From the NCBI GenBank assembly GCA_034044135.1, contig CP139021.1, forward strand, positions 759,635 through 823,634: DNA of 64,000 bases. Direction: 5' to 3'. A program made the translations under genes and the position numbers. This DNA comes from Flammeovirgaceae bacterium SG7u.111. Lineage in GTDB: Bacteria; Bacteroidota; Bacteroidia; Cytophagales; Flammeovirgaceae. Positions 19,040-27,603 of the stretch are shown one piece after another (the first letter of the stretch is position 1; each line of letters opens with the position of its first letter). The notes beneath the pieces are model-generated. The model searched no databases and was not told the origin of the DNA. It saw only the letters and a list, made by a program, of their open reading frames with translations.

Positions 19040-19237
19040 AATACAGAGAAGCCCCCTCGAGCTGCATTACATCAGCTCGTTTCACTAGGAATAATGGTTC
19101 CTGAAAGCTCTTCAAGTTCGCAATGAAGCCTCTGAACACATGAAGCAGCACAGGTCATAATCCCAAGAGTTGTGAGGGGTTGCGGCTTCTCTGTATTGTA
19201 ACCATTCTTATCTTGGTTAAGATGAGAATGCTTTTTT
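19040..19237 (+). ncRNA. candidate structured RNA with closing stem and its own terminator
   Basis: A perfect 14-bp stem, AATACAGAGAAGCC (19040-19053) with GGCTTCTCTGTATT (19184-19197), closes the region; CCCTC (19054-19058) and GAGGG (19174-19178) extend it. Inside are CGAGCTG/CAGCTCG (19058-19079), AGGAA/TTCCT (about 19087-19103) and further weaker stems. An intrinsic terminator (19203-19237) with a T-run on the plus strand only sits six bases further on, giving a roughly 200-nt plus-strand RNA. It matches no RNA family I can name with confidence; a MITE-like element with terminal repeats is the alternative. Promoter not identified. Confidence 0.5.
19203..19237 (+). terminator. intrinsic terminator of the candidate RNA
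   Basis: CATTCTTATCTT (19203-19214) pairs with AAGATGAGAATG (19219-19230) around GGTT, with one internal T/G, followed by CTTTTTT. The T-run exists only on the plus strand. Confidence 0.75.
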
Positions 19238-19248
19238 GTGCCTTCTGC

Positions 19249-19323
19249 TCAGGCGATGGATATCACTGTTACCGCCAAGTACAAAAGGATGTATAGTAAG
19301 TGGATGATGACTTTGGTTTTCAT
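19249..19323 (-). CDS. possible 24-residue hydrophobic peptide
   Basis: ATG at 19323 opens MKTKVIIHLLYILLYLAVTV, then ISIA and TGA: a basic N end and one 18-residue hydrophobic helix, typical of small membrane peptides. It lies 53 bp after the stop of the AhpD-like gene on the same strand and directly before the convergent terminator of the candidate RNA. Such size and composition also suit type I toxins, but no toxicity or partner is shown. A peptide this short can occur by chance. Confidence 0.35.
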   Translation of the reverse strand: MKTKVIIHLLYILLYLAVTVISIA

Positions 19324-19376
19324 GTTAGTCAGTCAATAATGTGAAATTTTTCTTTGTTGCTGACTTGGTTGTTTAG

Positions 19377-19925
19377 CTACACGTTCGCAGCTTCAAGCTC
19401 TGGAGCTACTGGGAAGTCTATTGGAATTTGGGTAAGGTTATGTACATAGTTCATCACCACTTTGTCGGCTATGGCTACTACCAAATCGATCAAGCTTCCT
19501 TTGGTATACCCTGCTGCATAAAATACATCGAGCACATTTTGGTCTACATTTCCTCTATTTGCGGTGATGGCTAGTGTAAGTTTCGCAAGCGCATCAAGCT
19601 TCGCATCGAATGAAACTTTCCCTTTTCTGATCTCTAATATTTGCTCGTCGGTGAACCCGTTCATTTTCCCGATAGCCGTGTGTGCACTTTGGCAATAGCT
19701 GCAATCATTTTCTTGGCTCACCACTAGGTTTATCACTTCTTTTTCTTTTTTGGAGAAAGATGTTTTTCCATTTTGGAATTGGAGATAGTTTCCAAGAGCC
19801 GTTTCCGAATGAGCCAAGGTGGCGTAAAGGTTAGGAACAAAACCTACTGCACTTTTCAAATTGTCGAAGATTGCTTTATTGTCAGCACTTACTTCATCTC
19901 TGGTTGGAACATTAAAATTTGCCAT
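19377..19925 (-). CDS. carboxymuconolactone decarboxylase / AhpD-like protein
   Basis: From the ATG at 19925 this is 182 residues (MANFNVPTRDEV), preferred over the frame's first ATG at 20057 because the N-terminal addition has no homology pattern. The AhpD-like redox motif is ENDCSYCQSAH (C75, C78, H82), with KEKEVINLVVS before it. The C-terminal helices LIDLVVAIADKVVMNYVHNL match the family. It likely reduces peroxides or acts as a CxxC redox protein. It is the upstream member of the minus-strand group with DUF1348 and gap. Confidence 0.9.
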   Translation of the reverse strand: MANFNVPTRDEVSADNKAIFDNLKSAVGFVPNLYATLAHSETALGNYLQFQNGKTSFSKKEKEVINLVVSQENDCSYCQSAHTAIGKMNGFTDEQILEIRKGKVSFDAKLDALAKLTLAITANRGNVDQNVLDVFYAAGYTKGSLIDLVVAIADKVVMNYVHNLTQIPIDFPVAPELEAANV

Positions 19926-20303
19926 TTCTTTTTTATGATTTATGTTGAACATTTGTTTTTTTGCCGCTTGCCTTATCCGTTCGTTGCAATCGACAATACA
20001 AATGTGCAGGGTTTTGGTAGGCGAAGAAATGGACGGATTCCCCCACTTGATGTACATTTTTCCCTAAACAGGTTTTTTGCTTAAAAAAGGCTGGGAAAAG
20101 AAGGGGTGATAAGAAGAAAAAAGGCTGCCTTCATCCCTCCAAATAAAGGTTTTTATACATTTATGGTGTGTTTTTTATTCTCACAACAAAAAAGAAGAAC
20201 TTAACCTATAAGAAAAATAACAGTGCCATCGCAGTTGATACCCATCCAAATATGGCGAGTATTAGGTGCTGTGGTGATATACGAATGTTGTGTTAATTAA
20301 ACC
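19926..20303. other. intergenic region between divergent genes
   Basis: This is the upstream region of the AhpD-like gene (minus) and the 20304 lipoprotein gene (plus). A T-rich, AAAGAA-containing start region lies next to each gene. I see no confident stem-loop or RNA. Confidence 0.5.
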
Positions 20304-21116
20304 ATGAAAAGGATATACTTATCAGTTTTTGTTATAATTTTTAGCTGTAACAGCACCCAAAACCTTGATGAAGAATTAATCGACCTATGTAAAGCTGGAA
20401 GATATAATGATTTGTACGAAAAAATGGCCTCACTGAAAGAATCATCAACAAAGGCTAAATACTATGAATTTAGAGTTTTCTTAGACAGGGAAGTTATTGC
20501 AGGTTACACTGAAAAGGTTATCACAGTGGAGGAGCATATCCAGAGTAAGGAAAATAAATCAATGTACTCCCTCGATGAATATAAGCTATACCTTATTACT
20601 GACTCAACAGATAAGATACAGGCTTACCGTTTAGTAGAACCAAGATTAGAAAAAGGTGTGGATGGAAATTGGGAAAAGTTCGAGGATATACTTTCAAAGA
20701 GTGATCAGCTATATCCAAAAGAGATGCAGGAGGACTTCAATAGACTTTATGGGGTAAACTTTGATTATAATTACCTTTTCCAGTACGAAATTTATTTTGG
20801 TGAATCCTGCGGGCAGGATGGGAACCCACCTGAATATAGGTACTATTTAGAAAAAGCTATAGTTGAAAAAGATACGGCTACCATCAATAAGTGGTTGTTT
20901 TCACCTGTTGCCGAGAAACAACTTTACGCAATAGAAGGGATTCTGAGACTTGGGAATGAAGGACATTCATTTGATAGTGCGACCCACAGCATCATTAAAG
21001 AAGTCTCCAGAAAAGAAGGGTACGCACAGACTTGTGCAGGCTGTGAATACGGTGATCAACAAGAGATAAGAAAACTCGTAGAAATAATAAAAAAAAGAAT
21101 ACTGCAAGAGCTATAG
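20304..21116 (+). CDS. lipoprotein of unknown function
   Basis: This is 270 residues with a lipoprotein signal ending VIIFSC (Cys about 15), followed by NSTQN. The body is mostly helical and charged, with WLFSPVAEKQLYAIEGILRLGNEGHSFD near the C end and a paired-Cys segment CAGCEYGD. I do not recognise the family. It is AT-rich and monocistronic. Secretion as a lipoprotein is supported, function is not. Confidence 0.6.
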   Translation: MKRIYLSVFVIIFSCNSTQNLDEELIDLCKAGRYNDLYEKMASLKESSTKAKYYEFRVFLDREVIAGYTEKVITVEEHIQSKENKSMYSLDEYKLYLITDSTDKIQAYRLVEPRLEKGVDGNWEKFEDILSKSDQLYPKEMQEDFNRLYGVNFDYNYLFQYEIYFGESCGQDGNPPEYRYYLEKAIVEKDTATINKWLFSPVAEKQLYAIEGILRLGNEGHSFDSATHSIIKEVSRKEGYAQTCAGCEYGDQQEIRKLVEIIKKRILQEL

Positions 21117-21214
21117 CCTGCTGTTCTGAGAGTTGGCGCAGTATCCTCTCAAAGAATTTTGCATTGGGAAAATCTACCAATTTGCGAAACTCTGTGGATA
21201 AGGAGAGTCCCAAA

Positions 21215-21245
21215 ACGTCGTGGGCGGTCAAAACGACCACGACGT
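21215..21245. repeat. intergenic palindrome ACGTCGTGG/CCACGACGT
   Basis: A perfect 9-bp inverted repeat (21215-21223 and 21237-21245) around a 13-nt loop, between the lipoprotein gene and cobQ. No T-run on either strand, so a terminator is unlikely; a protein binding site or a mobile palindrome is possible. Confidence 0.5.
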
Positions 21246-21286
21246 ATGCGAACATCATCTAATCATCAAACAATTGTATAATCAAC

Positions 21287-22768
21287 TCACGCCTCGTTTC
21301 GCAACACCTTATATATATAGTCCATATCCATGCAGCCACGGAGCATGTCGGCGAGTTTGTCGTACTGTTCTTCTTTGAAGGTTTGGTAATCGACTTTGCG
21401 GGCTTTCAGCTCTCCTTTTACATAAGGAGCTATTAGTTGGTTGATGATTTCATCGTTGTCCAGCACGCCGTGGAGGTAGGTTCCCCAGCATTTTTCATCT
21501 ACCCAGCAGCCGTCTTTTCTGCCATCGGCGAGGGTGGCCAGTGGTTCTGCGCTATTTTCCAACTCACTCGTGCCCATATGGATTTCGTAGCCCGAACATT
21601 TTTCCGAAATTCCTTTGAACTGGAAGGTCTGCTGTTCGGTCACTTTTTCCTCTTCCAGCGTCGTTTTCACGGGGAGCAAACCTAGCCCTGTCATAAAAGA
21701 ATAATTGCTTTCGGTGTGGAGCGGGTCTTCTATGGAAATTCCCAGCATTTGGTAGCCACCGCAAATCCCAATCACAGTCTTCCCGTTTTTTCGGGCATCG
21801 TAAATCGCTTTTCCAGCCCCGTTGTTTTTAAGGTCGATTAGGTCTTCAATGGTGTTTTTGCTTCCGGGGATAATTACGATATCAGCTTTTTCTATTTCGC
21901 TAGGGTTGTTGGTATAAAAAAGGTTTACACGGTCGTCTTTTTCCAAAGCATTGAAATCGGTGAAGTTTGACATCCTTCGGAGGAGCACCACCGCCACATT
22001 CACTTTTCCACTTACAGCTTCCCTTATTTTTCTATCTACCACCACCGAATCTTCTTCCTCTATCTGTATATCTCGGAAATAGGGCACAACTCCCACCACG
22101 GGCACTCCCGTAATCTCTTCCATTATTTTCCTCCCATCTTCAAAAAGCTTGATGTCTCCCCTGAATTTATTGATGATAATACCTTTTATAAGTCGCTGTT
22201 CGTCTTCTTCCAGTAGTTTGATGGTGCCATACACGCTCCCAAACACGCCGCCTTTGTCAATATCGGCAATCAGAAAAGTAGCTGCATTGGCGTGCTGGGC
22301 TATGCGCATATTGGTGATGTCCCGCTTTTTGAGGTTCAGCTCAGAAATACTCCCGGCTCCTTCCATCACTATTGGGCTGTACTTTTGAGCTAGCTTATCG
22401 TAAGCGCCTTTTACTTCTTCAAATAGGTTTTGCTTGTTGTTGTCCATGAAATAATCCCATGCAGACTGATTCCCAAAGGGCTTGCCATGTAGTACTACTT
22501 GCGAAGATTTGTCGCTGGTGGGTTTGAGGAGCACAGGGTTCATTTCCGTGGCACAAGGAACACCAGCTGCCTCGGCTTGTACCGCCTGCGCCCTGCCTAT
22601 TTCCAGCCCGTCAGGAGTTGCATAGCTGTTGAGGGACATATTTTGGGCTTTGTAAGGAGCTGGGTTCATGCCATCTTGCTTAAATATTCGGCAAAAGCCT
22701 GCATTGATAATACTTTTCCCTACATCGGAGCCCGTGCCCACAAACATCACTGATCTGTATTTGTTCAT
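21287..22768 (-). CDS. cobQ: cobyric acid synthase
   Basis: This is 493 residues. The N-terminal P-loop-like region is MFVGTGSDVGKSIINAGFCR (8-27), then AQNMSLNSYAT and IVMEGAGSISELNL typical of CobQ. The C-terminal class I glutamine amidotransferase domain has C336 in IGICGGYQMLG and a His near 441 in YLHGVLDND. It amidates adenosyl-cobyrinic diamide in cobalamin synthesis. No other cob genes are in the window. I looked upstream for a cobalamin riboswitch and found none. Confidence 0.95.
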   Translation of the reverse strand: MNKYRSVMFVGTGSDVGKSIINAGFCRIFKQDGMNPAPYKAQNMSLNSYATPDGLEIGRAQAVQAEAAGVPCATEMNPVLLKPTSDKSSQVVLHGKPFGNQSAWDYFMDNNKQNLFEEVKGAYDKLAQKYSPIVMEGAGSISELNLKKRDITNMRIAQHANAATFLIADIDKGGVFGSVYGTIKLLEEDEQRLIKGIIINKFRGDIKLFEDGRKIMEEITGVPVVGVVPYFRDIQIEEEDSVVVDRKIREAVSGKVNVAVVLLRRMSNFTDFNALEKDDRVNLFYTNNPSEIEKADIVIIPGSKNTIEDLIDLKNNGAGKAIYDARKNGKTVIGICGGYQMLGISIEDPLHTESNYSFMTGLGLLPVKTTLEEEKVTEQQTFQFKGISEKCSGYEIHMGTSELENSAEPLATLADGRKDGCWVDEKCWGTYLHGVLDNDEIINQLIAPYVKGELKARKVDYQTFKEEQYDKLADMLRGCMDMDYIYKVLRNEA

Positions 22769-23091
22769 TTGTCTTGTCTTCTAAAATTCCACCTTTTTCT
22801 CAGGTTAAATACCCATGTGAGAAACAGGTCTAAATGTGAAAAAATACTTTCTCTACTTAGCTAAAGCGAAAGTTTCCAAAGGCGCAAATATAGGTATATT
22901 ACCTATAAAGCAGGTTTTTTATGAGATAATGATGGGGAAAAGGCTGTCCGTTTCGGTAAGCTAATGCTCCAACTCAGTAGGCGAATATCCCGATTCGGGC
23001 AGTCAATATCCCGTTCGGTCAGAAACAGGTTCCAATCTTAAGGTTTAAACCTCATAATTGTATCAACGAACACTGATTAACAAATAAGTAA
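22769..23091. other. intergenic region with three short direct repeats
   Basis: The stretch between cobQ and the divergent 23092 gene carries three near-copies of CCGTTCGGTCAG: about 22948-22960 (CCGTTTCGGTAAG), 22990-23002 (CCGATTCGGGCAG) and 23011-23022 (CCGTTCGGTCAG). The latter two extend on the left as AATATC. Such spacing could be an operator. No riboswitch consensus was seen. Confidence 0.45.
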
Positions 23092-24375
23092 ATGTCTGCT
23101 ATGTCAAAGAATTCTACTCTACCTTTTAGGTTGATAAAATTACTAACAATTACATTATTACTTTTAGTTGCAGGTGCTATTTCAGCGCAAGATCAAGAAT
23201 CTAAAAGTGATTTTTTGAATGTTTTTGTTGATTGCAATCACTGTGATATCAACTTTTTGAGGCAAGAGGTAGATTATTTGAATTATGTAAGAGATAGAGA
23301 GTTGGCAGATGTTCATGTATTAGTTAATAATCAGCCAAACGGAAGTGGTGGAAATTCATATGAATTGAATTTTATTGGCTTAAAAGAATTTGAAGGAACT
23401 TCACAAATACTATCATATAATACCACTGCTAATAATACTTATGACGAAGTAAGAAGTGGGTTGACAAAGATGATTGCCGTAGGAATGGTGCCCTACATTT
23501 CTCAAACAGACTTGGTTGATAACTTGGTAGTAAAGGTGAAGGATGTAGAGAAAAAGAAGAAGGGAAAGAGTAGCGTGCCAAGTGGATGGAATTGGAACAA
23601 TTGGATATTTGAGGTGTACGGCAGTGGGAGTTTGAACCAAGAATCGTCAAGAAAGAAGGTTAATCTTGATTATGGTACAGGTGCAGATAGGATAACAGAA
23701 GATTGGAGGGTTACTGCAGATTTGCATTTTAGTTACCGTGAGCAAGTGATTCAGGGCGAAGATGAGGTAATCACAACGCTCAGAAAGAGAAATAGTTTTT
23801 TTGGCAGAATAGCAAGAAGTGTGACCGACCACTGGTCAGCTGGTATGTACAGCAATATTTATATGGACTCTTACCGAAATATTGATATGAGTTCGAGCTT
23901 TACCCCAGCTCTCGAATACAGTCTTTTTCCTTATACAGAAGTAATGAAAAGAGAAATTACCGTAAGATACCAAGTGGGTCTAACAAGGCAACAATACATA
24001 GAGTCGACTATTTATGAGAAAATGGCGGAGGACTTGATGGGACAGGCATTGGTGCTGTCAGTAAGGTATCGCCAGCCATGGGGCTCTGTAAATGGGGGGG
24101 TAACAGCCTCAAATTATTTTCATGACTTCACAAAAAACCGTTTCAGTTTTAACTACAACATGAATGTGAGGGTCGTAAAAGGACTTTCGGTTAGAATGAG
24201 CGGTTATTATAACTTAATTAGAGACCAACTTTACCTGCCGCAAGGCGAAATTTCAACAGAAGATTTGCTACTGTCTCAAACTCAAGTAGCAACTGACTAT
24301 GAAATGGGAGTTTCGGCAGGATTAGCGTACAATTTCGGTGCAATGTTTAACAACACCGTTAACACAAGACTTTAG
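23092..24375 (+). CDS. outer-membrane beta-barrel protein of unknown function
   Basis: This is 427 residues with a signal ending in SAQ (about 13-32); an alternative ATG at 23104 would shorten it by four. The mature start DFLNVFVDCNHCDINFLRQEVDYLNYVRDRE has two cysteines, and VVKVKDVEKKKKG marks a linker. From about residue 190 alternating hydrophobic strands (ALEYSLFPYTEVMKREITVRYQVGL, FSFNYNMNVRVVKGLSVRMSGYYN) point to a barrel; the end LAYNFGAMFNNTVNTRL fits a porin-like closure. Family not recognised further. A terminator follows. Confidence 0.7.
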   Translation: MSAMSKNSTLPFRLIKLLTITLLLLVAGAISAQDQESKSDFLNVFVDCNHCDINFLRQEVDYLNYVRDRELADVHVLVNNQPNGSGGNSYELNFIGLKEFEGTSQILSYNTTANNTYDEVRSGLTKMIAVGMVPYISQTDLVDNLVVKVKDVEKKKKGKSSVPSGWNWNNWIFEVYGSGSLNQESSRKKVNLDYGTGADRITEDWRVTADLHFSYREQVIQGEDEVITTLRKRNSFFGRIARSVTDHWSAGMYSNIYMDSYRNIDMSSSFTPALEYSLFPYTEVMKREITVRYQVGLTRQQYIESTIYEKMAEDLMGQALVLSVRYRQPWGSVNGGVTASNYFHDFTKNRFSFNYNMNVRVVKGLSVRMSGYYNLIRDQLYLPQGEISTEDLLLSQTQVATDYEMGVSAGLAYNFGAMFNNTVNTRL

Positions 24376-24435
24376 TTTATCTTTCATTTTCACAAATACC
24401 CTATATAGCATATTGCTAGCTAAACTTAACAAGCA

Positions 24436-24464
24436 AGTAGCAGGTGGATTTTCCGCCTGCTACT
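24436..24464. repeat. strong hairpin without T-run
   Basis: AGTAGCAGGTGG (24436-24447) pairs with CCGCCTGCTACT (24453-24464), one G-T pair, 5-nt loop. It lies 60 bp past the barrel gene's stop and before the bidirectional terminator, so it may be a 3' stabiliser or a palindromic repeat. Confidence 0.5.
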
Positions 24465-24523
24465 GTCGTACCCGGCAGTTTTGAAAGCTCTTAACTGACC
24501 GCACAAATACCCTAAAAACAACC

Positions 24524-24560
24524 AAAAAATGCATCCTGATAAATTTGGGGTGCATTTTTT
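24524..24560. terminator. bidirectional intrinsic terminator
   Basis: AAAAAATGCATCC (24524-24536) pairs with GGGTGCATTTTTT (24548-24560), with A-tract and T-tract flanks on each side. It serves both the barrel gene and rlmB, which converge here. Confidence 0.75.
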
Positions 24561-24584
24561 TTATGAGTTTAATTTTTACCTAAA

Positions 24585-25373
24585 CTACTGTTCCAAAACC
24601 CTTTGGCGGATGCTTTCCGAAAGTATCATCCCTGTAGCCACAGACACGTTGAGAGAGGATACTTTTCCCACCATCGGGATTTTCACCATTTCATCGGTAA
24701 TGCGGATAAGGTCATCAGAAATACCGTCTTCTTCCGAGCCCATAATGATGGCGAGTGGTCCTTTCATCTCCACTTCAAAAAGCGTATTTGATGCTTTTTC
24801 GGTACAAGCTACAGCCCTTAAGCCACTATCTTGTAAAAATTCCACCGTCTTCTTGAGGTTGGGCACTCGGCAAACGGGGATGTAGTTTAGCGCACCAGCA
24901 GAAGTTTTGAGGGCATCAGGGCCGATCATGGCTCCACCTTTGGCAGGAGTGACAATTGCATGTACGCCCAAGCATTCTGCTGTACGGGAAATAGCACCGA
25001 AGTTACGCACATCAGTCACCCTATCGAGCAATAAAATCAAGGGCATTTCCCCTTTTTGGTAGCACTCAGAAATTACATTGTCGAGCGAAGCATATTCAAT
25101 AGCAGAAAGATATGCTATTACTCCTTGGTGGAGCTTGCGGGTAACGTTGTTGAGCTTTTCAACGGGGACTTTGGAAATAGGGACATTAGCCGCTGCTGCT
25201 TTTTCCAATACTTCTTGTATTCCCTCACTCTTTAATCCAGTTTGTACCAAGAGCTTATCTATTTCTTTGCCTGCATCTAGTGCTTCTTGCACAGGTCTAA
25301 GCCCAAAACAGAAGTTATCATTGGAAGGAGTAGATGGGCGTCTGGAAAAGCCTTGGTTTTTATAGGGTCTCAT
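24585..25373 (-). CDS. rlmB: 23S rRNA (guanosine-2'-O-)-methyltransferase, SPOUT/TrmH family
   Basis: This is 262 residues. The substrate-binding N domain begins with FCFGLRPVQEALDAGKEIDKLLVQ. The SPOUT knot is seen in LDRVTDVRNFGAISRTAECLGVHAIVTP (motif 1, N and R), IIMGSEEDGISDDL (motif 2) and IPMVGKVSSLNVSVATGMILSE (motif 3). RlmB methylates G2251 of 23S rRNA; paralogues TrmH/RlmH-type act on other RNAs, so the site is by family likelihood. Confidence 0.9.
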   Translation of the reverse strand: MRPYKNQGFSRRPSTPSNDNFCFGLRPVQEALDAGKEIDKLLVQTGLKSEGIQEVLEKAAAANVPISKVPVEKLNNVTRKLHQGVIAYLSAIEYASLDNVISECYQKGEMPLILLLDRVTDVRNFGAISRTAECLGVHAIVTPAKGGAMIGPDALKTSAGALNYIPVCRVPNLKKTVEFLQDSGLRAVACTEKASNTLFEVEMKGPLAIIMGSEEDGISDDLIRITDEMVKIPMVGKVSSLNVSVATGMILSESIRQRVLEQ

Positions 25374-25728
25374 ATATTTGTTGTCTATTTATGTTTGCAA
25401 AGTTAAACCAAAATAATTGTAAGCAGTAGCCAAATCCGCTATTGGAAACCAAAGCTTTAGCGTGAAAGCATTGATGTGTTGGTTTTTGCCTGCCTACTTG
25501 TTTGTCTCTGTTAAGATTAAAACTGGTACATGGTCTTGCGAGGTGGTAGCAAGCCTCGTCTTTTTGTACGATAGGTCATTAACCTGGAGCAGTTGCATAC
25601 TTTTTACTATTTTGGAGTGTCATTCTTTTAGAAAACGGGCAAAAGCTCATTTTTCCTTTGTATCGTCTTTTTAAGCAAAACTCTCCTCTTCTTTACTTAG
25701 AGAGAGTCTTTAAAAACTAAACAGCACA
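25374..25728. other. intergenic region, possible weak hairpin
   Basis: Between rlmB and the protease gene. A GCGAGG/CCTCGT stem at about 25539-25560 followed by CTTTTT could be a weak plus-strand terminator or attenuator. The reading frame of about 70 residues here has no RBS or domain look. Otherwise nothing is seen. Confidence 0.35.
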
Positions 25729-27420
25729 ATGGATTTGAAAAAAATATGTCTCCTTGTTCTTTTGACAGTTTCAATGGTCTCAGCGGTATTTGGTCAGATA
25801 GAAGAAGGAGGAATTCCCTTGGGATTTAATTTGCCTTTAGAAGAAGTTGAAGTGTTTGAGGTTCCTCTTGTTAGTATTTTTTCAGCCCAGCGGGTTTCTG
25901 TCGAAGAGCAGCAGCTAGCTTCCATTGGCGAGGTGTATGAAGTAGGGGCGAGGCCTGAAAAAGATGGGAAATGGACTGACTTGCCCAATGGCAATCGACT
26001 TTGGCAATTCCAGTTGGAGCTTCCTGGCGCAGAAGCATTAGGTTTGTATTTCAGGGATTTTTACCTTCCAGAGGGAGCAAAGCTTTTTATTTATAATAAG
26101 GAAAAAACAATGGTGTTGGGAGCATTTACCTCTGCCAATAACCAGCCAACAGGGTTGTTTTCCACCCGACTTTTGGTAGGCGAAGCTGCCATAATAGAAT
26201 ATTACGAACCAGCAGCTGTTTCTGGTGAAGGTCATTTTGAAATAGCGGAAGCGGGCTATGTGCGGAAAGGAAATGGGATTGTACAGCCAGAATCGGCAGG
26301 AGAGCAGGTAACTGCGGCAGGTTCTTGCAATGTAAACGTGGAGTGCGAGGAAGGCGAATTTTATAGTCAAGTAAAATCTTCTGTTGTGAGGATTTTGGTG
26401 CGGTTGGGAAACCAGATTGGTTGGTGCTCCGGGGTGATTGTAAATAATACGAACAATGATCTCACTCCTTATGTCCTCACGGCTCAGCATTGTGGGCTCA
26501 ATAGCTTTTCAGGTTTTCTTACCGAAAGCTCAGATTTTGCCCAATGGATATTTTATTTCAACTACGAATCTCCTATTTGCACGGGTGTTTTTTCTCCTAA
26601 CGATATCGAAATAAAAACGATGGTGGGGGCAACTCCCGTTTCGGAAAGTGACGATGAAGGTGGGGATTCTGGCTCTGACTTTTTGCTTTTGCAGTTGAAC
26701 GAGAGTATTCCGCAAGACTATAAGCCTGTATTTGCCGGTTGGGACCGAACAGAAAGAGTGGCGAGTAGTGGTGCAAGTATCCATCACCCCGATGGAGATG
26801 TGAAGAAAATCTCTACATTTAAAACTACGCTGACCTCTAGCCAATTTACCAATGATGTACTAGACACCCATTGGAGAGTAATTTGGACTGAAACAGCCAA
26901 CGGACATGGAATCACCGAGGGCGGTTCTTCGGGTGCGCCTTTGTTCAACGAAGATGTGATGGTGATAGGAACGCTTTCGGGAGGAAACTCATCCTGCTCC
27001 GACTTAGATAGAGCCGACATTTATGGGAAATTTTCTTACCACTGGGACCAAAATGGAACTGCCTCAAATCGTTCCCTAGGCAACTGGCTTGACCCTACCA
27101 ACACGGGGGTAGAAAAACTGAGGGCTATTAATTACGAAGGAAAAATAGTTACAGATTTGACGGATGAAAAGCCTGTAGTGAAACTTAAAGTGTATCCCAA
27201 CCCTGCAAGTAGTGGTAATTTTAAGATAGAAACGGATCAGATAGGGGCTTTACAAGTTCAACTGTTTAATATCTCTGGAAAGGTGGTTTATTCATATTCC
27301 GAAACTGCTTTTGCAGGTGGTGAAGTTCCTGTTTCGCTTCCCGATCTTTCTGCGGGAATATATTTACTGAAGTTGGAAAGTAAAGATAAGGTAGGCACAG
27401 CTAAAATAGTGTTGGAATAA
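25729..27420 (+). CDS. trypsin-like serine endopeptidase with T9SS sorting domain
   Basis: This is 563 residues with a signal ending VFG/Q (about 1-23). The N-terminal pro-like region runs to about 190. The protease domain carries TAQHCG (His about 254), SGSDFLLLQLN (Asp) and TEGGSSGAPLF (Ser about 402), the trypsin/lysyl-endopeptidase-like triad. The C-terminal 75 residues (KLKVYPNPASSG, then VPVSLPDLSAGIYLLKLES) are a type A T9SS CTD. It is therefore predicted to be exported by Sec and T9SS and attached or released at the cell surface. Specificity is unknown. Confidence 0.9.
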   Translation: MDLKKICLLVLLTVSMVSAVFGQIEEGGIPLGFNLPLEEVEVFEVPLVSIFSAQRVSVEEQQLASIGEVYEVGARPEKDGKWTDLPNGNRLWQFQLELPGAEALGLYFRDFYLPEGAKLFIYNKEKTMVLGAFTSANNQPTGLFSTRLLVGEAAIIEYYEPAAVSGEGHFEIAEAGYVRKGNGIVQPESAGEQVTAAGSCNVNVECEEGEFYSQVKSSVVRILVRLGNQIGWCSGVIVNNTNNDLTPYVLTAQHCGLNSFSGFLTESSDFAQWIFYFNYESPICTGVFSPNDIEIKTMVGATPVSESDDEGGDSGSDFLLLQLNESIPQDYKPVFAGWDRTERVASSGASIHHPDGDVKKISTFKTTLTSSQFTNDVLDTHWRVIWTETANGHGITEGGSSGAPLFNEDVMVIGTLSGGNSSCSDLDRADIYGKFSYHWDQNGTASNRSLGNWLDPTNTGVEKLRAINYEGKIVTDLTDEKPVVKLKVYPNPASSGNFKIETDQIGALQVQLFNISGKVVYSYSETAFAGGEVPVSLPDLSAGIYLLKLESKDKVGTAKIVLE

Positions 27421-27444
27421 GACTTGGGAACCAGTGGCTTATAA

Positions 27445-27475
27445 AAAATCCTCTAGAAAAATTCTAGAGGATTTT
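27445..27475. terminator. bidirectional 14-bp terminator hairpin
   Basis: AAAATCCTCTAGAA (27445-27458) pairs perfectly with TTCTAGAGGATTTT (27462-27475) around AAA. It lies 25 bp past the protease stop. Confidence 0.8.
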
Positions 27476-27603
27476 GGCAACAATTAAACCAAATAATTAG
27501 AAGAATAAGCATCAACTCATGAAGTTTAGTTTATTAAAGTATGAAAGAAACCTTTTTCAACTTTAGGCTGAACTGAGCCTAAGTCGTATATCTTTTTTGG
27601 TGC

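Noticed and set aside
19040-19237. 6S, SRP or tmRNA identity for the structured RNA
   Set aside because: The interior is multi-branched rather than a 6S rod, lacks the SRP GGAAGG/AGCAGCC signature, and has no tRNA-like end.
20995-21258. 87-residue minus-strand frame
   Set aside because: Antisense to the end of the lipoprotein gene and no family resemblance; palindrome inside explains part of it.
22769-23091. cobalamin riboswitch upstream of cobQ
   Set aside because: No B12-box-like GCCACTG element or matching layout found on the minus strand.
25462-25674. 70-residue plus-strand frame before the T9SS protease
   Set aside because: No Shine-Dalgarno, no domain, and a hairpin with T-run falls inside; treated as intergenic.
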